This document shows positions 6,260 through 9,423 of a stretch of DNA of 9,423 nt, piece by piece (positions within the stretch are counted from its first letter, which is position 1; each line of letters opens with the position of its first letter). The position numbers and the translations under genes were made by a program. The notes beneath the pieces are model-generated. The model ran no database searches and had not been told where the DNA came from. It saw only the letters and a list, made by a program, of their open reading frames with translations. The DNA is from JALZEG01 sp036258555 (lineage in GTDB: Bacteria; Actinomycetota; CADDZG01; WHSQ01). Location: assembly GCA_036258555.1 (NCBI GenBank), contig DATADL010000340.1:1-9423 (forward strand), read 5' to 3'.

Positions 6260-7426
6260 TCAACTTGCCATCTCCTTGAGCACGGGCGACGTCGAGAAGA
6301 CTTCCTCGATCGTCGCGTCGAGACCGAGCCGCGACAGCATCAGCTCGACGTGCCCCTTTTCTCCAGAAGTGCACAACGTGACGCACAGGCCGGTCGCGCC
6401 CGCACGCGCGGTGCGTCCGGCGCGGTGGGTGTAGGACGTCGGGTCGTCCGGAGGGTCGTAGTTGATCACCTGCTCGACGCCCGCCACGTCGAGCCCGCGG
6501 GCGGCGACGTCGGATGCGACGAGGATCTTCGCCTTGCCCTCCGTGAAGTTCGCAAGGGCCTTCGTCCGCGCCGGCTGGGGCATGTCGCCGTGGAGGGCCG
6601 CGACCGCGATGCCGTTGCGCTGAAGCTCGTCGTTCAGCCGCGCCGCGTATCGCTTCGTCCGCGTGAACACGATCGTGAGCGGCTGCTTGGAGACGAGCGC
6701 CAGGAGGACTTGCAACTTGTCCATCGGGTGGACGAGGAAGAACCGGTGGTCGACGTCCTCCACGAGCGTCCCCTCGGCGGCGACGTCGACGTGCTCGGGA
6801 TCGGTCATGTACCGGCGGGCGAGCTGGCGGACCGTCGTCGCCAGCGTCGCCGAGAACAACATCGTCTGGCGCTCCGACGGGAGCCGGCGGATGAGCCAGT
6901 CCATGTCGTACATGAAACCGAGGTCGAGCATTCGGTCGGCCTCGTCGAGCACGAGGATCGACACGGCGTCGAGGACCATCGCGCCGCGCTCGTAGAGGTC
7001 CGCGAGCCGTCCGGGCGTCGCCACGACGACGTCGATGCCGCGCTGGAGCTTGGCGACGTCCTTCGCGACGGGCCGCCCCCCGTAGGCCGCCATCACGCGC
7101 AGGCCGCCGGAGATGGCGTCGATCTCCTCGGCCACCTGCGCCGCCAGCTCGCGGGTCGGGACCATCACGAGCGCGTACGGGTTCTTCGTCTTCTTGTGCG
7201 AGGCGGCGACTATGGGGATCGCGAACGCGAGCGTCTTGCCGGATCCCGTCTGGGCCTGGCCGAAGACGTCGCGGCCCTCGAGCGCCACCGGCAGCACGCG
7301 GGCCTGCACCGGGAACGGGCGATCGAACCCGCGCTTGCGCAGGCGCGCCAGGACGTCCTCGGGGATGCCGAGCGACTCGAACGAGACCTGCTCGGCCGTG
7401 GTCGCTGCTTCGTCCAGGGTTGTCAC
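6260..7426 (-). CDS. DEAD-box ATP-dependent RNA helicase (RhlE-like core)
   Basis: From GTG 7426 the product has 388 residues and is essentially a bare helicase core. All motifs are present: Q motif region (FESLG 16-20, Gln41), motif I AQTGSGKT (58-65), Ia PTREL (90-94), Ib TPGR (137-140), II DEAD (161-164), III SAT (192-194), IV IVFTRTK (252-258), V DVAARGLD (306-313) and VI HRAGRTARAG (334-343). It should unwind or remodel short RNA duplexes using ATP. The protein ends soon after motif VI with LKEMAS and has no basic C-terminal extension, unlike many RhlE/DeaD proteins. The frame stays open to 7948, but that part is low-complexity and antisense to the amidohydrolase gene. GTG 7426 begins just before the domain. 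Its GGGAAG is directly adjacent, so spacing is poor; GTG 7555 (431 aa) is a weaker alternative that would translate the 33-bp repeats. Confidence 0.92.
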   Translation of the reverse strand: MTTLDEAATTAEQVSFESLGIPEDVLARLRKRGFDRPFPVQARVLPVALEGRDVFGQAQTGSGKTLAFAIPIVAASHKKTKNPYALVMVPTRELAAQVAEEIDAISGGLRVMAAYGGRPVAKDVAKLQRGIDVVVATPGRLADLYERGAMVLDAVSILVLDEADRMLDLGFMYDMDWLIRRLPSERQTMLFSATLATTVRQLARRYMTDPEHVDVAAEGTLVEDVDHRFFLVHPMDKLQVLLALVSKQPLTIVFTRTKRYAARLNDELQRNGIAVAALHGDMPQPARTKALANFTEGKAKILVASDVAARGLDVAGVEQVINYDPPDDPTSYTHRAGRTARAGATGLCVTLCTSGEKGHVELMLSRLGLDATIEEVFSTSPVLKEMAS

Positions 7427-7465
7427 CTTCCCAGCGCGGTGAGGGACGGGCCCTGCCGCACCTGT

Positions 7466-7530
7466 TCTTGGCGCATCGCCGAGGCGATGCTCGGGTTCTC
7501 TTGGCGCATCGCCTAGGCGATGCGGGGATG
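7466..7530. repeat. Two tandem 33-bp units, each an 18-20 bp palindrome, between helicase and amidohydrolase genes
   Basis: The units start at 7466 and 7499 and share TCTTGGCGCATCGCC, then two variable bases, then GGCGATGC. Palindrome 1 (7473-7490) has 8-bp arms around GA. Palindrome 2 (7505-7524) is a perfect 20-bp palindrome centred on CTAG. The 33-bp period is close to three helical turns, so dimeric regulators on both sites would face the same side. In minus-strand RNA each unit would form a 7-bp hairpin with a four-base loop, 40-60 bases upstream of the helicase start. The rest of the gap 7427-7601 shows no other convincing element. A minus-strand TAGACT (7566-7571) could be a -10 box. 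Confidence 0.8.
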
Positions 7531-7601
7531 CGCCGAGGCCGGCGCTGGGGTGCACTGCGGTCTCGAGTCTACCCGCAGGCGCCGGGGATGGCCGAATATC
7601 G

Positions 7602-8660
7602 GTGTCGATGACCCTGATCCGCAACGCCACGGTTCTGTATGGAAGAGGTCTTCGCCCCGTCGAGTCGACGACGCTCGTGCTCGGCGACGGCCGCATAGCC
7701 GCCGTCGGCGACGCCCGCGCTCCCGCGGGGTCGGAGACCGTCGACGCCTCGGGCCTGTTGCTCGTGCCGGGCTTCGTCGACGCGCACGTGCACATCGCCT
7801 TCGCCGACGCGCGCGACGTGTTGCGCCGCGGCGTCACGACCGTGCGCGACCTCGGCTGGCCCCCGAGCGAGGTCTTCCCGCTCGCGTCCGCTTCCGCCCG
7901 GCCGGGCTTCGAGGGCCCGCGCGTCCTGGCCGTCGGCCCGATCGTCACGGCCCCCGGCGGCTACCCCACGCGCGCGGCGTGGGCGCCGCCCGGCACCGGC
8001 CGCGAGGTCTCCGATCCGGACGAGGCGCGCGCGGCGGTGCGAACGGTCGCCAGGTCGGGGGCCGCGGCGGTCAAGTTCGCGCTGAACCCTCCGGTCGGGC
8101 CAGTCCTCGACCACGACACGCTGCGGGCGCTCGTCGAAGCCGCGGCCGGCGCGGGCCTCGTCGCGACGGGTCACGTGCACGGGACAGACGAGCTCGCGAA
8201 GGCACTCGACTGCGGCGCCGGCGAGCTCGCGCACATGCTCATGAGCGAGGAGGAGATCCCCGACGCGCTGATCCGGCGGATGGTCGACTCGGAGATGACG
8301 GTCGTGCCGACGCTGGCGATCCGGTTCGGGCGCGACCGCGAGCTCGCGGTGTCCAATCTCGCTCGCTTCCGCGCGGCCGGAGGTCGCGTCGTCTACGGGA
8401 CGGATCTCGGCAACGAGGGCCCGGAGCCCGGGATCGACCGCACGGAGGTGCGCGCGATGGCCGACGCGGGCTACGACCCGATCGAGATCGTGAGGTCCGC
8501 GACCGTCGACGCGGCCGCGCACCTGCGGCTCGACTCGAAGGGCGCGATCGAAGAGGGCATGGACGCAGACGTGGTCGCGGTCCCCGTCGACGCGCTGGAG
8601 CGTCCGGAGGCGCTCGCGGACGTGAGGATGGTGTGGCGCGAAGGGCGGCGCGCCGCGTGA
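7602..8660 (+). CDS. Metal-dependent amidohydrolase (imidazolonepropionase-like)
   Basis: A 352-aa cytoplasmic enzyme of the amidohydrolase superfamily. An N-terminal beta segment (TLIRNATVLYG) leads to VPGFVDAHVHIAF (55-67), giving the HxH metal pair His62/His64. Lys158 in AVKFAL is positioned as the possible bridging lysine. His191 (GHVHG), His211 (LAHML) and Asp268 (YGTDLG) complete the expected set. The C-terminal GAIEEGMDADVVAVPVD (314-330) and VRMVWREGR are typical closing beta-sandwich strands of this group. It probably hydrolyses an amide or cyclic C-N bond of a small molecule or peptide, but the substrate is unknown. The start may be GTG 7602 or ATG 7608. Neither has a Shine-Dalgarno sequence, which would fit a leaderless mRNA. 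It is convergent with greA, only four bases apart at the stops. Confidence 0.92.
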   Translation: MSMTLIRNATVLYGRGLRPVESTTLVLGDGRIAAVGDARAPAGSETVDASGLLLVPGFVDAHVHIAFADARDVLRRGVTTVRDLGWPPSEVFPLASASARPGFEGPRVLAVGPIVTAPGGYPTRAAWAPPGTGREVSDPDEARAAVRTVARSGAAAVKFALNPPVGPVLDHDTLRALVEAAAGAGLVATGHVHGTDELAKALDCGAGELAHMLMSEEEIPDALIRRMVDSEMTVVPTLAIRFGRDRELAVSNLARFRAAGGRVVYGTDLGNEGPEPGIDRTEVRAMADAGYDPIEIVRSATVDAAAHLRLDSKGAIEEGMDADVVAVPVDALERPEALADVRMVWREGRRAA

Positions 8661-8675
8661 CGCGCTAGGGCGCGC
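8648..8675. terminator. Possible bidirectional terminator hairpin between amidohydrolase and greA
   Basis: GCGCGCC (8648-8654) and GGCGCGC (8669-8675) are complementary across 14 bases that contain both convergent stop codons. No T-run follows on either strand, and GC-rich inverted repeats are common by chance here, so this is only a candidate. Confidence 0.25.
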
Positions 8676-9138
8676 GGACCTCGACGATGTCGATCTTCAG
8701 CTCGCCGGCCGGGACCTTCGTCGCCACGGTGTCGCCCGCCGCATGGCCGTTGAGCGCCTGGCCGAGGGGCGAGTCCGGCGTCAGCACGGGGAACTCGCCG
8801 CCCTTCTCCTCGCGCAACCCGAACAGGTACGTCTCGGGGTCCTCGCCCTCGTAACGGAGCGTCACGATCATCCCCGGCCGGACGACGCCGTCGTCGGCGG
8901 TCTCGATGATCTCGGCGTTCTCGATCATCTGCCGGAGCTGGCGCACGCGGGCCTCCTGGAGCCCCTGCTGCTCGCGTGCCGCATGGTACTCGGCGTTCTC
9001 GCTGAGGTCCCCGTGCGCGCGTGCTGTTGCGATCTCCTCGATGATCTTCGTCCGGCCTTCGCCCTGGAGATAGTCGAGCTCCTCCTGCAGGCGCGCGAGG
9101 GCCTGCTTCGTGAGCGGGACCTTCTTCTGATCGGTCAT
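8665..9138 (-). CDS. greA: Transcription elongation factor GreA
   Basis: A 157-aa protein of normal GreA length. The N-terminal coiled coil (about 8-76) opens with VPLTKQALARLQEELDYL and carries the tip GDLSENAEYHAA (43-54). Asp44 and Glu47 are the acidic residues that place a magnesium ion in the RNA polymerase active site. The C-terminal FKBP-like domain (about 80-157) contains VRPGMIVTLRYEG and the conserved SPLGQALNGHAAGD (127-140). It enters the secondary channel of backtracked RNA polymerase and stimulates cleavage of the transcript 3' end. The ATG at 9138 is close behind a TAGGAT box (six bases between). That box could be a -10 element for a leaderless mRNA, or its AGGA could be a weak ribosome site. 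The gene is divergent from the SDR gene with a 32-base gap. Confidence 0.97.
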   Translation of the reverse strand: MTDQKKVPLTKQALARLQEELDYLQGEGRTKIIEEIATARAHGDLSENAEYHAAREQQGLQEARVRQLRQMIENAEIIETADDGVVRPGMIVTLRYEGEDPETYLFGLREEKGGEFPVLTPDSPLGQALNGHAAGDTVATKVPAGELKIDIVEVRAP

Positions 9139-9142
9139 GCGT

Positions 9143-9164
9143 CGATCCTAGTCGCATAGGATCG
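9143..9164. promoter_or_regulatory. Inverted repeat carrying divergent TAGGAT boxes between greA and the SDR gene
   Basis: CGATCCTA and TAGGATCG are exact complements separated by six bases. On each strand this gives TAGGAT, matching the TAnnnT -10 pattern. The box is six bases before the greA ATG and eight before the SDR ATG, so transcripts from both would start at or next to the start codon. No -35 box is evident. The repeat could equally be an operator shared by both genes, or AGGA within it a weak ribosome site. Confidence 0.5.
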
Positions 9165-9170
9165 CCGGCG

Positions 9171-9423
9171 ATGTCGCAGAGATTGCAGGACAAGGTCTGC
9201 ATCGTCACCGGATCGGGCCGCGGGATAGGCCGCGCGGTCGCGCTTGCTTTCGCCGCCGAAGGCGCACATCTGGTGATAAACGACGTCGACGCGGACGCGG
9301 CGAAGGAGACCGCGAACGAGATCTCCTCTCAGGGCGGACGCGCCGAGATCAACACCGACGCGATCGGGACCGTAGAGGCAGCGGAGTCCTTGCTCGCGAC
9401 GGCGCTGGACGCGTTCGGACGCG
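9171..9423 (+). CDS. Short-chain dehydrogenase/reductase, N-terminal part only (cut by window end)
   Basis: The first 84 residues are visible and the frame remains open at the window edge. DKVCIVTGSGRGIG (7-20) is the classical SDR cofactor motif TGxxxGIG at the start of a Rossmann fold. LVINDVD (34-40) is the second strand; Asp38 near its end suggests preference for NAD(H) over NADP(H). Asp63 (INTDAIG) corresponds to the conserved Asp that contacts the adenine. The catalytic Ser-Tyr-Lys lies beyond the window, so activity and substrate cannot be judged; 3-oxoacyl reductases and hydroxyacyl-CoA dehydrogenases share this N-terminus. The start is ATG, with only AGGA inside the inverted repeat as a possible ribosome site. 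Confidence 0.9.
   Translation, partial: MSQRLQDKVCIVTGSGRGIGRAVALAFAAEGAHLVINDVDADAAKETANEISSQGGRAEINTDAIGTVEAAESLLATALDAFGR

Noticed and set aside
5840..7516. Plus-strand 558-codon open frame antisense to the helicase and its neighbour
   Set aside because: Low-complexity Arg/Val/Asp/His-rich product; the opposite strand has all DEAD-box motifs.
7466..7530. Possible CRISPR array
   Set aside because: Only two units directly abutting with no spacers of normal length and no cas gene nearby.
7427..7948. N-terminal extension of the helicase frame up to 7948
   Set aside because: Extra residues are low-complexity, antisense to the amidohydrolase coding region, and precede the normal start of the helicase domain. 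GTG 7426 was preferred, with GTG 7555 as a lesser option.
7569..8522. Minus-strand 317-codon frame antisense to the amidohydrolase
   Set aside because: Arg-rich shadow product; the plus strand has the full set of amidohydrolase metal ligands.

Overview
The window is very GC-rich and has short intergenic gaps, GTG and TTG starts, and long open frames on both strands. The gene set (GreA, UPF0173-type hydrolase, DEAD-box helicase, GMC oxidoreductase, amidohydrolase, SDR) is chromosomal. Base composition and protein character suggest an actinobacterium, perhaps a deep-branching or uncultured lineage. That placement is inference, and no rRNA or other marker is present to confirm it. I see no transposase, phage gene, tRNA, rRNA or CRISPR array.

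Layout from left to right: (1) minus strand, a secreted endonuclease/exonuclease/phosphatase-fold protein with a strong hairpin just upstream; (2) plus strand, a UPF0173-type metallo-beta-lactamase-fold hydrolase; (3) a minus-strand pair, a 336-aa Trp-rich protein of unknown function followed by an overlapping 196-aa stand-alone histidine-kinase-like protein with a degenerate ATPase half; (4) plus strand, a tiny protein carrying one classical C2H2 zinc finger, missing from simple long-ORF lists; (5) a minus-strand cluster transcribed as DEAD-box RNA helicase, a 113-aa protein with an Arg-rich tail, then a 640-aa GMC oxidoreductase of the long-chain alcohol oxidase type; (6) an intergenic region with two 33-bp tandem units, each a near-perfect or perfect palindrome; (7) plus strand, an amidohydrolase; (8) minus strand, greA; (9) plus strand, the start of a short-chain dehydrogenase cut by the window end.

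The strongest leads are non-standard. They are the C2H2 micro-protein, the ChpT-like mini histidine kinase coupled to an unknown protein, the basic-tailed partner next to a tailless DEAD-box helicase, the paired palindromes upstream of that helicase, and an inverted repeat between greA and the SDR gene that places a TAGGAT box just upstream of both start codons. Two convergent gene pairs share the same four-base CTAG as overlapping stop codons. No single defence or biosynthetic system is evident; the region looks like ordinary chromosomal housekeeping with a few uncharacterised small proteins. No gene-free stretch exceeds 300 bases. The two largest gaps (about 170 bases each) are covered by the regulatory and repeat entries.
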